Positions 17,648 through 26,980 of a stretch of DNA of 64,000 bases are shown here, piece after piece (position 1 is the first letter of the stretch; the number at the start of each line of letters is the position of its first letter). Source of the stretch: UBA2588 sp964343075 (GTDB lineage Bacteria > Chloroflexota > Dehalococcoidia > Lucifugimonadales > UBA3495); NCBI GenBank assembly GCA_964343075.1, contig CAYFGT010000009.1, positions 1 through 64,000 on the forward strand, written 5' to 3'. The translations under genes were made by a program, and so were the position numbers. Under the pieces are notes generated by a model. The model was given only the letters and a program-made list of their open reading frames with translations. It ran no database searches and was not told the DNA's origin.

Positions 17648-18943
17648 ATGCCTTCAAAAATACATTACGCCTGGATAGTTGTTTTTTCTGCTGCGGTCAT
17701 GAGGCTGTCAGCTTCATCTTTCAGGACTGCATCTAGCATTCTAATTCCGCGAATTGTTGAAACATTTGGTTGGAGTTATGGAATGGTAGGGTATGGTTTC
17801 GCCATACAATGGATCGCTTCTGGGTTATTTGGGCCGACTGCAGGTTGGATTGGAGATAGATTAGGATTCCGAAATGCATTATTGGTGGGGACCGGGATCT
17901 TTGTTACTGGTATGGTTCTAACTTCAACTATGAATTCACTATTGGAATTTTATTTGTATTTCGGAATTATAGTGAGCCTTGCGATGGCAATATTTCAAGT
18001 TCCATTGACTGTAGGCGTTGCTGTTTGGTTCAAGAAACACTTGGGTGTAGGAATGGGAATTTTACAGTCTTCTCAAGGGCTGGGACCTGTTGTTGCTGTA
18101 CCCATAGTGCTATATATATTGAGCTTTGAGCATCTCGGTTTGAGAGGGGCCTTTTGGATGCCTGGCATAGGTGGCGGAGTCGTACTCCTATTAGCTATTA
18201 TGCTTTACAGAAATCATCCAAGTGATATAAACGTTAGGCCTTTCGGTGCTGACCCGGATGATCCAATGGAGCTTCCATCCACTGGAATTGAAGCTAAGAT
18301 ACGGTCTACAGTATTCCTTAAGAGAGCGAGGAAAACGAATGCTTTTTGGAATTTGATAGGTATACATTATTGGGGTTGTGCCGGACATTCGATTATTGTA
18401 GTGTGGTTAGCGTCTATAGCAGAGCACAATGGGTTGGATGCTATTCAAGCTGCTTCTGTATTTGTCGTAATGACCATATCTAGCACACTGACTAGATTTG
18501 GTTCTCCGATACTATCTGATTTATTGGGAAGTAAATTGATAATGGGCTTATGCTTTATGCTCCAAGTGATTCCGATAGCGATATTGTTATTCAGTTCAGA
18601 GATTTGGTTGTTTTACGTTTTTGCTGTTCTATTCGGGATCGGATTCGGAGGTGAAATGAGCTCCTTCCCGATTATAAACAGGCAATATTATCGAGGAGCA
18701 CCAGTGGCTCGAACGTATGGATGGCAAATGATGGGAGCAGGCACAGGAATGGCGTCAGGAGCCATGATTGGTGGCTTTCTTAGAGACGTAACCGGAGACT
18801 TTGATGCCACCTTGATAGTGTCAATGGCATTTAGTTTTATGGGAGTGATATCCATTATTTTGCTTCCTTCTACCAAAAAAGAACAGGTTCCGGATTGGGA
18901 ATCTTATTTACCGGACTCAGGGTCGGCCAAATCGACATCTTGA
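17648..18943 (+). CDS. MFS transporter
   Basis: A 431-residue major facilitator with about twelve membrane helices. The conserved loop between helices 2 and 3 reads GWIGDRLGFRNALL, and the central loop falls near residue 195-225. It resembles monocarboxylate/oxalate-formate-type MFS carriers. An amidohydrolase gene follows after 18 bases, so it may import that enzyme's substrate. The start ATG follows AGAGG. It is divergent from the copper ATPase, but the carrier type does not suggest metal transport. Confidence 0.85.
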   Translation: MPSKIHYAWIVVFSAAVMRLSASSFRTASSILIPRIVETFGWSYGMVGYGFAIQWIASGLFGPTAGWIGDRLGFRNALLVGTGIFVTGMVLTSTMNSLLEFYLYFGIIVSLAMAIFQVPLTVGVAVWFKKHLGVGMGILQSSQGLGPVVAVPIVLYILSFEHLGLRGAFWMPGIGGGVVLLLAIMLYRNHPSDINVRPFGADPDDPMELPSTGIEAKIRSTVFLKRARKTNAFWNLIGIHYWGCAGHSIIVVWLASIAEHNGLDAIQAASVFVVMTISSTLTRFGSPILSDLLGSKLIMGLCFMLQVIPIAILLFSSEIWLFYVFAVLFGIGFGGEMSSFPIINRQYYRGAPVARTYGWQMMGAGTGMASGAMIGGFLRDVTGDFDATLIVSMAFSFMGVISIILLPSTKKEQVPDWESYLPDSGSAKSTS

Positions 18944-18961
18944 TTTAGACGAGGAGGGTGT

Positions 18962-20383
18962 ATGTTGGATCTATTGATAAAAGGAGGGACTGTAGTCACT
19001 CCGTGGGGATCTGGATTGTGGGATGTTGGAGTAATTGGGGAAAAAATTGCTACAGTTTCACTTCCTGATTCTCATAACCAAGAAGCAATTAGGGAGTTAG
19101 ACGCGACAGGTAAGATAGTCGTTCCGGGCGGGATAGAACCACATGCTCATATATCGGCTCCTATCATGGGACATGATGAAAGAACAGCTCCCCCAGAAGA
19201 AGTTAGCAAGGCATCAATTTTTGGTGGTACTACGAGCATTCTGGATTTTGCTATTCAATACCCAGGGATTAGTATCGAGCAAGCTCTTGCAGAAAGAGCT
19301 AATGAATGGACAGGTAAGTCGTATGCTGATTACTCTCATCATCTGATGCTGTTAGGTGAAATTCCCGACAGAATTATGGGTGGATTGCACGAATTTATCG
19401 AAGATGGATTTGCTTCAGTTAAGATTTTCACTACAAATATACGTCCGCCAGAAATGGCTGGCGAACCTCGTATGGTTAAAATGGGACATTTGCACGACTT
19501 GATGGAGACCATACATCGTACCGGCGCTATGCTTATGGTACATTCAGAAGATGATGACATGGTTCAACACATGTACGAAAAATTGGCTAGAAACGAAAAC
19601 ACAGAATGGTGGAACATGCATCTTGTTCACAGTAATGAATCTGAGGATGTGTCTTTTAGAAGAGTTATCCGTGTATCAGAATGGACAGGTTCCCCTGTGT
19701 ATTTTGTCCATGTTAGTGCGAATGAAGGGTTGTTAGCAGTAAGAGAAGCTAGAGCAAAAGGGATGCCTGTGTATGGTGAGACACTTCATAACTACTGTTG
19801 CTTCAATGCAGACCACTATAAAGAAGAATTTGGAATGAAATACCATACATATCCCTCTTTGAAATCAGAGTCGGACAGACAGTCATTATGGAGGGGATTA
19901 GTAGATTATGGACTGAGTACGGTTGCAACCGATGAATACTGTACTAATTGGAATCTCAAAATTGAAGGTAAGAAAGTTTCAGATGTCACTGGTGGGCATA
20001 ATGGAATAGAAACGAGAATGGGAGTTACTTTCAGTGAAGGCGTCAGCAGGCAACATATGTCCTTAGAAAGATTTGTTGAAGTAACTTCTAGTAACGCAGC
20101 AAAGATAATGGGAATGTATCCTCAAAAAGGGGTAATAGCTCCAGGTTCAGATGCTGATATTGTATTAATAGATCCTTCTTTTGATAAAAACTTGGAAATG
20201 AATGATTTTCATATAAGCGATTACAGCATATGGGAAGGTTTTCATGCCCAAGGATGGCCAGTTACCACGATATTAAGAGGGAATATCATGGTAGAAAACA
20301 GACAATTAGTCGAGGACACAAAAATAGGCAAATTAGTTAAAAGGAAAGTTGATTCAACTGTATTAAATCGTCCAGTGTGTTAG
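18962..20383 (+). CDS. Dihydropyrimidinase/hydantoinase-type amidohydrolase
   Basis: A 473-residue cyclic amidohydrolase. Metal ligands are visible as H61 and H63 (GGIEPHAH, with Glu-Pro where Asp-x is usual), the carboxylated lysine K154 (ASVKIFTTN), MVHSEDDD and YFVHVSANEG histidines, and the aspartate in VATDEYCTNW. These place it among dihydropyrimidinases, hydantoinases and allantoinases; the unusual EPHAH and TDEYCTN suggest a divergent substrate. AGGAGGGTG precedes the start. It is probably co-transcribed with the upstream MFS gene. Confidence 0.87.
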   Translation: MLDLLIKGGTVVTPWGSGLWDVGVIGEKIATVSLPDSHNQEAIRELDATGKIVVPGGIEPHAHISAPIMGHDERTAPPEEVSKASIFGGTTSILDFAIQYPGISIEQALAERANEWTGKSYADYSHHLMLLGEIPDRIMGGLHEFIEDGFASVKIFTTNIRPPEMAGEPRMVKMGHLHDLMETIHRTGAMLMVHSEDDDMVQHMYEKLARNENTEWWNMHLVHSNESEDVSFRRVIRVSEWTGSPVYFVHVSANEGLLAVREARAKGMPVYGETLHNYCCFNADHYKEEFGMKYHTYPSLKSESDRQSLWRGLVDYGLSTVATDEYCTNWNLKIEGKKVSDVTGGHNGIETRMGVTFSEGVSRQHMSLERFVEVTSSNAAKIMGMYPQKGVIAPGSDADIVLIDPSFDKNLEMNDFHISDYSIWEGFHAQGWPVTTILRGNIMVENRQLVEDTKIGKLVKRKVDSTVLNRPVC

Positions 20384-20457
20384 TTAAAACATCTATGGAG
20401 ACGATTATGAATGAAGCGCATATTGAGGGTTATAGTAATTATCAATGTATGTCTATA

Positions 20458-21513
20458 TTAAGGTTTTATTCTGAAAGGGACTCCATGAATCCCATTGTTA
20501 GCGAATCCTCTGAAATTCCATTCGAATTTTTCAGGCTGTATGTTCCCCTCTGAATCAGACGCTCTTGATTGAACTATGTAATATCCAGGGTTAGCGTTTT
20601 CCAGTATGTATTCCCATGAAGTCCAGTGCCTTGGATGGTTATTAGAAGAAAGAGTGGCCTCATTCCAAGAATCCCCTTCATCTAGGCTAATTTCAACTTT
20701 TGATATATTTCCAGTGCCTGTCCAAGCCTTTCCGCTTATGGTAACGGGACATTCAGGAAAACTTTGACCTCTGTTTGGAGATGTAATCAAAGATTTAACC
20801 TGCATGGCTGTAACTCGTTCTGGATTTTCCGAATCAAGATTTCCGAGTTTTTGATAAACATAGTATTCACTTTGATGAAAACCATAATAAGCCTTCGATA
20901 GCAAACGTATCTCGGTTATCCATTTAACAGAGGCCATACCATACCATCCTGGCACAATTAGCCTTAGAGGATACCCATGGGATTCAGGAAGAGGTTCACC
21001 ATTCATTGTGTGGACAATTTGAATTTCAGGGAGCAAAGCTTTTTCAATAGGTAAGCTAGCTCCAAAATTTTCCATTTTATTTGTTGTGGGGTTTAATCCG
21101 GTGTCTGCTCCGATAAACGCGACTTCAGTACACCCTTTGGTTTCAATTCCTTCAAGGATTTGGGATACAGATATTCCTTCCCAGGATGCAGAGCTAACGC
21201 CACTGTTATCCCATAGCAGTCCTTCTACTGGTGGCTGAATGGCGGCGCGACTATTACCTGCGCATTCGAGTACGTTTTTGAATTCTGTTGAGTCTAATGA
21301 CATGATTTGATCGTAATCAAAAGATTTAATGTGTTTATCATCGGAGTAAATATCTAATTTCCAGGTCGACATGTCTATTTTAGGTTGATTGGAATGACTT
21401 CTTACAAAGAAATTATCGTTAGGTATGATATCTCGGTTCATTGATTCTACTTGAAGACCAATAACCGAGGGATCAGTCGATAGCTGGGTGTTTTTTAACG
21501 GTTCTTGTTCCAT
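20458..21513 (-). CDS. Sulfite-oxidase-fold molybdopterin enzyme
   Basis: A 351-residue protein with the SUOX fold. The molybdenum-coordinating cysteine is C84 in LECAGNSR, followed by VAFIGADTG, a PLRLIVPGWYGMASVKWI block and the C-terminal Mo-co dimerisation domain (ISGKAWTGTGNISKVEISLD). No heme domain and no Tat or Sec signal is present, so it is probably cytoplasmic or the start is misjudged. It may oxidise sulfite or a sulfoxide-like compound; electron acceptor unknown. It interrupts an otherwise plus-strand catabolic block. An AGGAG site lies before the ATG. Confidence 0.87.
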   Translation of the reverse strand: MEQEPLKNTQLSTDPSVIGLQVESMNRDIIPNDNFFVRSHSNQPKIDMSTWKLDIYSDDKHIKSFDYDQIMSLDSTEFKNVLECAGNSRAAIQPPVEGLLWDNSGVSSASWEGISVSQILEGIETKGCTEVAFIGADTGLNPTTNKMENFGASLPIEKALLPEIQIVHTMNGEPLPESHGYPLRLIVPGWYGMASVKWITEIRLLSKAYYGFHQSEYYVYQKLGNLDSENPERVTAMQVKSLITSPNRGQSFPECPVTISGKAWTGTGNISKVEISLDEGDSWNEATLSSNNHPRHWTSWEYILENANPGYYIVQSRASDSEGNIQPEKFEWNFRGFANNGIHGVPFRIKP

Positions 21514-21544
21514 TTATACTCCTCATGACTGTTTAGTATTTGAT

Positions 21545-21582
21545 AAGCGAGAGGCCCACGCAAACACGTGGGCCTCTCGCTT
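21545..21582 (+). terminator. Strong perfect hairpin between divergent genes
   Basis: AAGCGAGAGGCCCACG (21545-21560) and its exact complement (21567-21582) form a 16-pair stem with loop CAAACA, followed on the plus strand by TTTGATTT. This is terminator-like, yet it lies upstream of both neighbouring genes, which diverge from here. It would end plus-strand transcripts running antisense through the sulfite-oxidase-like gene, or fold in the leader of that gene. Confidence 0.6.
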
Positions 21583-21670
21583 TGATTTAAATTTATGACG
21601 AATTACAACAACATATTTGTATGCAGATGCCAGGATATAACTGCAATTTGTTTGTAAATGCACTCATGAT

Positions 21671-21698
21671 TTTGTAGTTTAACATTACAAACTATACT
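21671..21698 (+). promoter_or_regulatory. Candidate promoter/operator of the CoA-transferase operon
   Basis: TTTGTA and TACAAA (21671-21691) form an inverted repeat that overlaps a possible -35 (TTTGTA) 16 bases from TATACT at 21693. An operator overlapping a weak promoter would fit regulated catabolic genes, but both parts are weak matches. Confidence 0.3.
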
Positions 21699-21791
21699 TA
21701 TCTAGTAGGATAGTTAACCTTATTATTACCACTGATTTAAAACGGCTCGATTGAAGGCTATCGTTGGCTTTTCAGGAGTTTTTTTTGTATA

Positions 21792-23033
21792 GTGAATGCT
21801 TTGAAATGTGAGGAAAAATTGTTTGGTAAATCTTTAGAGGGACTCAGAGTTATAGAGTTAGCTGAAGGAGTGTCTGGTCCGTATTGCGGCAGATTGCTTT
21901 CACAGCTAGGTGCTGATGTTATTAAAGTTGAGACCCCAATTACAGGAGATGTAAGTAGATCACATGGACCATTTACAGGAAATGTTGAAGATAAAAATAA
22001 AAGCGGATCCTTTTTGTTTGCGAATTATAATAAGAGAGGAATCACATTAGATGTTCGTACTTCAGATGGTCGCAAGCTTTTGCTTGATTTACTAAAAGAC
22101 TCTGATGTTTTAATTGAGAACCAAAGCTCGGGATTCTTAGAGCAATTTCACCTTAAATATGATGATTTGAATACTGAGCTGCCTGGCCTAGTGGTCACTT
22201 CAATTAGTCCGTATGGCCGCAGTGGCCCATATAAGGATTATAAAGGAACAGATTTGACTGCTAATGCGTTTAGTGGTTTGAGTTTCGGAACAGGTCATGA
22301 GAATCGAGAACCGTTAACGACGCCACTATCGCAGGCAGGCGTTCTAGCAGGAGTTGGAGCTGCATTTGCAACATTGATGGCTGTTTTATCGAAATCAATG
22401 ACTGGAGTCGGGCAATTGGTTGATGTTTCTGAGTCTCAGGTTATAGGCGTGTTATTGACCGGATATCACTTGCCTACATATATATATAGAGGGGTTGCAG
22501 GCTGGAGATCTGGAAACAGAATGAGATTGGGATTATTTCCTAATTGTGTTTTGCCATGTAAAGACGGTTATATATGTATTGATGCGCCACAGATGGAACA
22601 GTACCAACGATTCTTAGATTTACTAGATGAACGTGACTGGATGGAAAATCCTAGATATAGAAATCGTAGAGCTATGAGCGATCAATATCCAGAAGAGGCA
22701 GAATCATTAATCGCTCCGTGGTTTATGCAACGTACTAAAGAAGAGATATTAGAAATTTGTATTGAGAATAGAATACCTTGTGTTCCGGTTAAGAATTTTG
22801 ATGAAGTTATGAGAGATGAACAATTAAACGGACGTGATTTTTTCCGTCCCATTACTGAAAAAGATGGAAAGACATTTATCCATCCAGGAGCTCCATTTAG
22901 GATGTCTGAGACACCGCTCAATGTTTGGAAGCCTGCTCCCGAACTTGGAGAAGATAATCAGGTAGTATTCAAGGATATATTAGGTCTTAATGATGATATG
23001 ATCCGAGATTTGATAGAAGGTAACATCATATGA
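21792..23033 (+). CDS. CaiB/BaiF family CoA-transferase, Asp-containing subunit
   Basis: A 413-residue type III CoA-transferase. LEGLRVIELAEGVSGPYCGRLL and ADVIKVETP open the fold; NYNKRGITLDV and the GTDLTANAFSG segment follow. D154 in this segment aligns with the catalytic aspartate of formyl-CoA transferase, which forms the acyl anhydride intermediate. The start is GTG 21792, with CAGGAG upstream. It overlaps the next gene by four bases; the neighbour is the same length and family but lacks the aspartate, so the pair may form a heteromer. It probably activates a carboxylic acid for degradation. Confidence 0.88.
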   Translation: MNALKCEEKLFGKSLEGLRVIELAEGVSGPYCGRLLSQLGADVIKVETPITGDVSRSHGPFTGNVEDKNKSGSFLFANYNKRGITLDVRTSDGRKLLLDLLKDSDVLIENQSSGFLEQFHLKYDDLNTELPGLVVTSISPYGRSGPYKDYKGTDLTANAFSGLSFGTGHENREPLTTPLSQAGVLAGVGAAFATLMAVLSKSMTGVGQLVDVSESQVIGVLLTGYHLPTYIYRGVAGWRSGNRMRLGLFPNCVLPCKDGYICIDAPQMEQYQRFLDLLDERDWMENPRYRNRRAMSDQYPEEAESLIAPWFMQRTKEEILEICIENRIPCVPVKNFDEVMRDEQLNGRDFFRPITEKDGKTFIHPGAPFRMSETPLNVWKPAPELGEDNQVVFKDILGLNDDMIRDLIEGNII

Positions 23034-24271
23034 ATACCAGATTACCCTTAACTGGCTTACGCGTTATCGATTTCGGTACAGCTTGGGCGGCTCCTATGGC
23101 CACTCAATTATTGGCAGATTATGGAGCAGAAGTGATTAAAGTTGAAACGAATACTCGCTTAGATGGGCTTAGATTAGGCCGGCCAATGATAGGTGATGAT
23201 CTATCTGGAGGTGATCGTGGTTTGTGGCCAGAGCTGCAGCCTGTTTTCCATGGAATCAATCGGAATAAATTAAGCATAACAGTGGATATGAAGACCTCTG
23301 AGGGTATCAAGATAATACAGGATTTGATTGCGCAGAGTGATGTGATAATCAATAATTATTCTCCTGGGGTTCTGGACCGATTAGGCTTAAATTATGATTC
23401 TTTAGTTAAATTGAAACCAGACATTATTTTGGTTTCAATGCCAGCGGTAGGAGATGTAGGTCCAATGAAAGATGTTCTGGCTTATGCTCCGATCATTCAA
23501 GCTTTGTCTGGATTGATGAGTTTGGTTGGATATGATGAGGAAGAGCAATTGGTAGGAGAATTACAGGCTCCTTGGAGTGATGTCGTGGCTGCTGTTCATG
23601 CGGCTTTAGCAACGATATCTTCGATTATATATCGGAATAATACCGGACAAGGCCAATATATAGAAGTCTCACAATTAGAAGCTACAACTTCTATGTTGGG
23701 ATTGGGTTTTTTGCAAACTCAAATATATGGAACATCACCTGTGCCATTAGGGAATAAGGGTATGTTTGCCCCTAATAATAATTACAGATGTGCAGGTGAT
23801 GATAGATGGATATCGATTGCTGTGCAAAATGAACAGCAATGGCAAGGTTTTGTGAAATACGCTAATAGCCAGGGATGGGATGTTCCGGATGTATTTGCTA
23901 CAAATGAAATTAGGATTGACAATGTTTTGGAATTAGATGCTTGGATTTCCGAACGGTTAATTCAATTGGACAGAGAAGAATTGGTTGAAACATTACAAGG
24001 TCTGGGCGTGCCTGCTATGGCGGTTATGAATATTGAGGATCAATTCATAGATCCTCATTGGCAAGAGAGAGAAGCATACGCCGAAATAGAACACCCTCAT
24101 ATTGGAATAGAATGGATATATGGAATGCCATGGTTATTAAGTGCTACTCCAGGATCTGTGAGAACAGCAGCGCCTGGATTGGGAGATCATAATCACTATG
24201 TGTATCACGACTTATTGGGTATGAGTGAGGAATATATAGCTCATTTGATCGAGACGAAAGTAATTAATTAA
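23030..24271 (+). CDS. CaiB/BaiF family CoA-transferase, subunit lacking the catalytic Asp
   Basis: Also 413 residues, with LTGLRVIDFGTAWAAPMATQLL, AEVIKVET and the late GLGVPAMAVMN and HPHIGIEW blocks. At the place of the catalytic aspartate it reads AYAPIIQALSG, with A153 in place of Asp. Some CaiB-like proteins of this type act as the partner of an Asp-bearing subunit. Translational coupling (ATGA) to the preceding paralogue supports a fixed stoichiometry. MFS carrier genes follow after 19 bases. Confidence 0.87.
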   Translation: MNTRLPLTGLRVIDFGTAWAAPMATQLLADYGAEVIKVETNTRLDGLRLGRPMIGDDLSGGDRGLWPELQPVFHGINRNKLSITVDMKTSEGIKIIQDLIAQSDVIINNYSPGVLDRLGLNYDSLVKLKPDIILVSMPAVGDVGPMKDVLAYAPIIQALSGLMSLVGYDEEEQLVGELQAPWSDVVAAVHAALATISSIIYRNNTGQGQYIEVSQLEATTSMLGLGFLQTQIYGTSPVPLGNKGMFAPNNNYRCAGDDRWISIAVQNEQQWQGFVKYANSQGWDVPDVFATNEIRIDNVLELDAWISERLIQLDREELVETLQGLGVPAMAVMNIEDQFIDPHWQEREAYAEIEHPHIGIEWIYGMPWLLSATPGSVRTAAPGLGDHNHYVYHDLLGMSEEYIAHLIETKVIN

Positions 24272-24290
24272 ATGAGATTAAGGACTATTA

Positions 24291-25604
24291 TTGGTTAAAT
24301 TAAATTTGCATCGAACAGGGAGCCGGAATAAGAAACCGATTTTTTATGGTTGGTGGATCGTTGCCACCGGTCTTCTTGGAATAACTGTCAAACAGGGCTC
24401 ATTTAATAAGAATTTTTCTGTTTATGTTCCATTTATACGGTCAGAACTTGGAATAGGAGTTGCCGCTATTTCTACTGCTGATATGTTGGGGAGGATGACA
24501 GCTGGTTTTATGGCTCCTTTATGGGGCTATTTGACTGATAAATTTGGTTACAGAAACATGTTAATCTTTGGAGGATTAGCATCCGGATTGGGATTTATAT
24601 TATTAGCCAGAGTCCACAATTATTTCATGTTTACTTTGGTGTTGGTTGGGCTTATATCAATGGGAGTTCGAGCAGGGTATAACAATGCTTCTATACCTGC
24701 AATTAATGCCTGGTTCAGGAAACATAGAGGATTGGCAATGTCAATTGTTTCTACTGGTAATGGTATAGGTGGATTATTTGCCCCATTGGTGGGTTTTATG
24801 ATTTTGTCATTAGGCTGGCGTCGTTCTAGCTTTGTGACTGGTATATTCATCATAGTGGTGATGAGTACATCATCCTGGATTGTACGACAATCACCAGAAT
24901 CAATGGGATTATATCCGGACGGAGAAAAGCCTGAAGAACCTGTTGCTTCTAATCCAGTTGAGGCTCAAGTACAAGAATCCAGTCTTGCTAAAGATTTTAG
25001 TGTTCGGGAAGCAATGACAACTTTTGCTTATTGGCAACTTGTAATAGCAGTTGGATTTAGAAACACTGTTCATGCTGGAATTTCATTCTTGATGGCCCCA
25101 GTAATGATATGGTTTCTGCAGGGCTCCGGGAGAAATGAGACTGATAGTTTATTAATAGCAGCATTTTTCATGTCATTATTTTCGTTTGGTTCTTTATTCT
25201 TGAACCCAATGGTAGGCTGGATTGGGGATAGATGGCGCAAAGAAAGAGTAAGTGCTTTATGCATGGTTACTGGGGGATTGTCTATATTAGCTTTATTAGA
25301 CGGAAGTGGCTCTTTATGGAAGTTAGCTATTTTTGCTTTAATGCTTTCTTTGGCCGATGCGGCTAATCCTTTGGCTTGGGCGATTTTGGGTGATTTTTTT
25401 GGGCGGAAGAATTTTGCTACTCTTCGAGGGTGGCAACATTTACCAGATCAATTAATGTCTATGAGTACTCCTGTGTGGATGGGACTCATATTTGACAAGA
25501 CAGGGAGTTACTACTGGGCTTTAATACCGTGTATCATCATATATGCATTAGCTGCTGGATCATACTGGACTTTGAAAGCTCCTAGATTGCCCAATACGAA
25601 CTGA
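24291..25604 (+). CDS. MFS transporter, first copy of a tandem pair
   Basis: A 437-residue twelve-helix major facilitator. FYGWWIVATGLLGITVK opens the first helix, DKFGYRNMLIF is the loop 2-3 motif, and a long polar loop spans about residues 203-240. It is strikingly similar over its whole length to the next gene, including GRKNFATL...GWQHLP and STPVWMG near the C terminus. The start is TTG 24291. Its place after the CoA-transferase pair suggests uptake of the acid they activate. Confidence 0.85.
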   Translation: MVKLNLHRTGSRNKKPIFYGWWIVATGLLGITVKQGSFNKNFSVYVPFIRSELGIGVAAISTADMLGRMTAGFMAPLWGYLTDKFGYRNMLIFGGLASGLGFILLARVHNYFMFTLVLVGLISMGVRAGYNNASIPAINAWFRKHRGLAMSIVSTGNGIGGLFAPLVGFMILSLGWRRSSFVTGIFIIVVMSTSSWIVRQSPESMGLYPDGEKPEEPVASNPVEAQVQESSLAKDFSVREAMTTFAYWQLVIAVGFRNTVHAGISFLMAPVMIWFLQGSGRNETDSLLIAAFFMSLFSFGSLFLNPMVGWIGDRWRKERVSALCMVTGGLSILALLDGSGSLWKLAIFALMLSLADAANPLAWAILGDFFGRKNFATLRGWQHLPDQLMSMSTPVWMGLIFDKTGSYYWALIPCIIIYALAAGSYWTLKAPRLPNTN

Positions 25605-25629
25605 GAATTAGTAACTTCAAGGATTTATA

Positions 25630-26946
25630 TTGACCTCTGATATTGAGAACACATCGAAACAAAGTAACCCGCGGATTTTTTATGGTTGGTGGATTGTTCT
25701 TATCAGCTTGTTGGGAATTACTGTAAAAATTGGTTCATTTAATAGAAATTTTACTATATATGTAATTCCAATAAGGAAAGAACTAGGGATCGGAGTTTCT
25801 TCGATCGCATTTGCAGATATGTTGGGTAGGTTAACGGCAGGAATTTCAGCTCCTTTGATAGGCTATTTTATTGATAGATTTGGATATAGGAACATGCTTA
25901 TTTTTGGAGGTGTTACTTCTGGTTTAGGGTTTATTTTCTTGGCTGCTGTACACAATTATTTAATGTTTTGCATAGTACTCGTAGGATTTATTTCTTTTGG
26001 GGTTAGAGCTGGATATCATACCGCGGCCATCCCGGCAATTAATTCGTGGTTTAGGAAACATAGAGGCTTAGCAATGGCTATTATATCTACAGGGAATGGT
26101 TTTGGGGGGGCTTTTGCTCCATTAGTAGCATGGATGGTTTTAAGTTTAGGATGGAGACGGTCTTCTTTCATAACTGGTATTTTTGTTGTGGTTTTTATGA
26201 CTAGCACGTCTTGGCTAGTCAGGCAATCTCCTGAATCGATGGGACTTAAGCCAGATGGAATAACAGAAATTGAAAACAGACCGATATCTGGTCCTGATGA
26301 ACAACCAGAATTGGACTTTGGTGTGAGTGAAGCGATGCACACAATTGCGTATTGGCAATTGATGGTTGCTACTGGGTTAAGGAATACTGTCACTTCAGGT
26401 ATAAATTTATTGATGGCTCCAATGATGATTTGGTTTTTGCAGGGAACAGACCGAACAGATACTCAAAGTCTAATCATAGCGTCATTTTTTATGATGATGT
26501 TTTCTGTAGGATCAATGATTTTAAACCCTATGATTGGATGGGTTGGAGATAGGTGGTATAAAGAGAAAGTAAGTGCGATATGTATGCTTCTTGGTGCGGT
26601 TTCAATGTTAGCATTGTTGGATCGGAGTGGAGCTCTATGGCAATTAGGTCTTTTTGCTGTGTTATTAGCATTATCTGATGCTGCCAACCCATTAGCTTGG
26701 GCAATGCTTGGTGATTACTTCGGGAGGAAAAACTTTGCCACCTTGCAAGGCTGGCAGCATTTACCTAATCAGTTAATGTCTATGAGCACTCCAGTATGGA
26801 TGGGATTTATTTTTGACAGGACAGATAGTTATTATTGGTCTTTAATTCCGTGCATAGTGATATATCTCCTCGCTACAGGGTCGTATTGGACATTGCGACG
26901 GCCCAAACTGCCATCAGACGTGAAATCTGTTATAGTTGATCAATGA
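25630..26946 (+). CDS. MFS transporter, second copy of a tandem pair
   Basis: A 438-residue close paralogue of the preceding carrier; FYGWWIVLISLLGITVK, DRFGYRNMLIFGG and GRKNFATLQGWQHLPNQ match nearly residue for residue. The central loop (around 200-235) and helix 11 differ most, so the copies may have distinct substrate preference or form alternatives. The start is TTG 25630 after AAGGA. It is followed by a hotdog-fold dehydratase gene on the same strand. Confidence 0.85.
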   Translation: MTSDIENTSKQSNPRIFYGWWIVLISLLGITVKIGSFNRNFTIYVIPIRKELGIGVSSIAFADMLGRLTAGISAPLIGYFIDRFGYRNMLIFGGVTSGLGFIFLAAVHNYLMFCIVLVGFISFGVRAGYHTAAIPAINSWFRKHRGLAMAIISTGNGFGGAFAPLVAWMVLSLGWRRSSFITGIFVVVFMTSTSWLVRQSPESMGLKPDGITEIENRPISGPDEQPELDFGVSEAMHTIAYWQLMVATGLRNTVTSGINLLMAPMMIWFLQGTDRTDTQSLIIASFFMMMFSVGSMILNPMIGWVGDRWYKEKVSAICMLLGAVSMLALLDRSGALWQLGLFAVLLALSDAANPLAWAMLGDYFGRKNFATLQGWQHLPNQLMSMSTPVWMGFIFDRTDSYYWSLIPCIVIYLLATGSYWTLRRPKLPSDVKSVIVDQ

Positions 26947-26980
26947 TAATAAGCATATTTAGTATTCGCATGGAGGGAAA

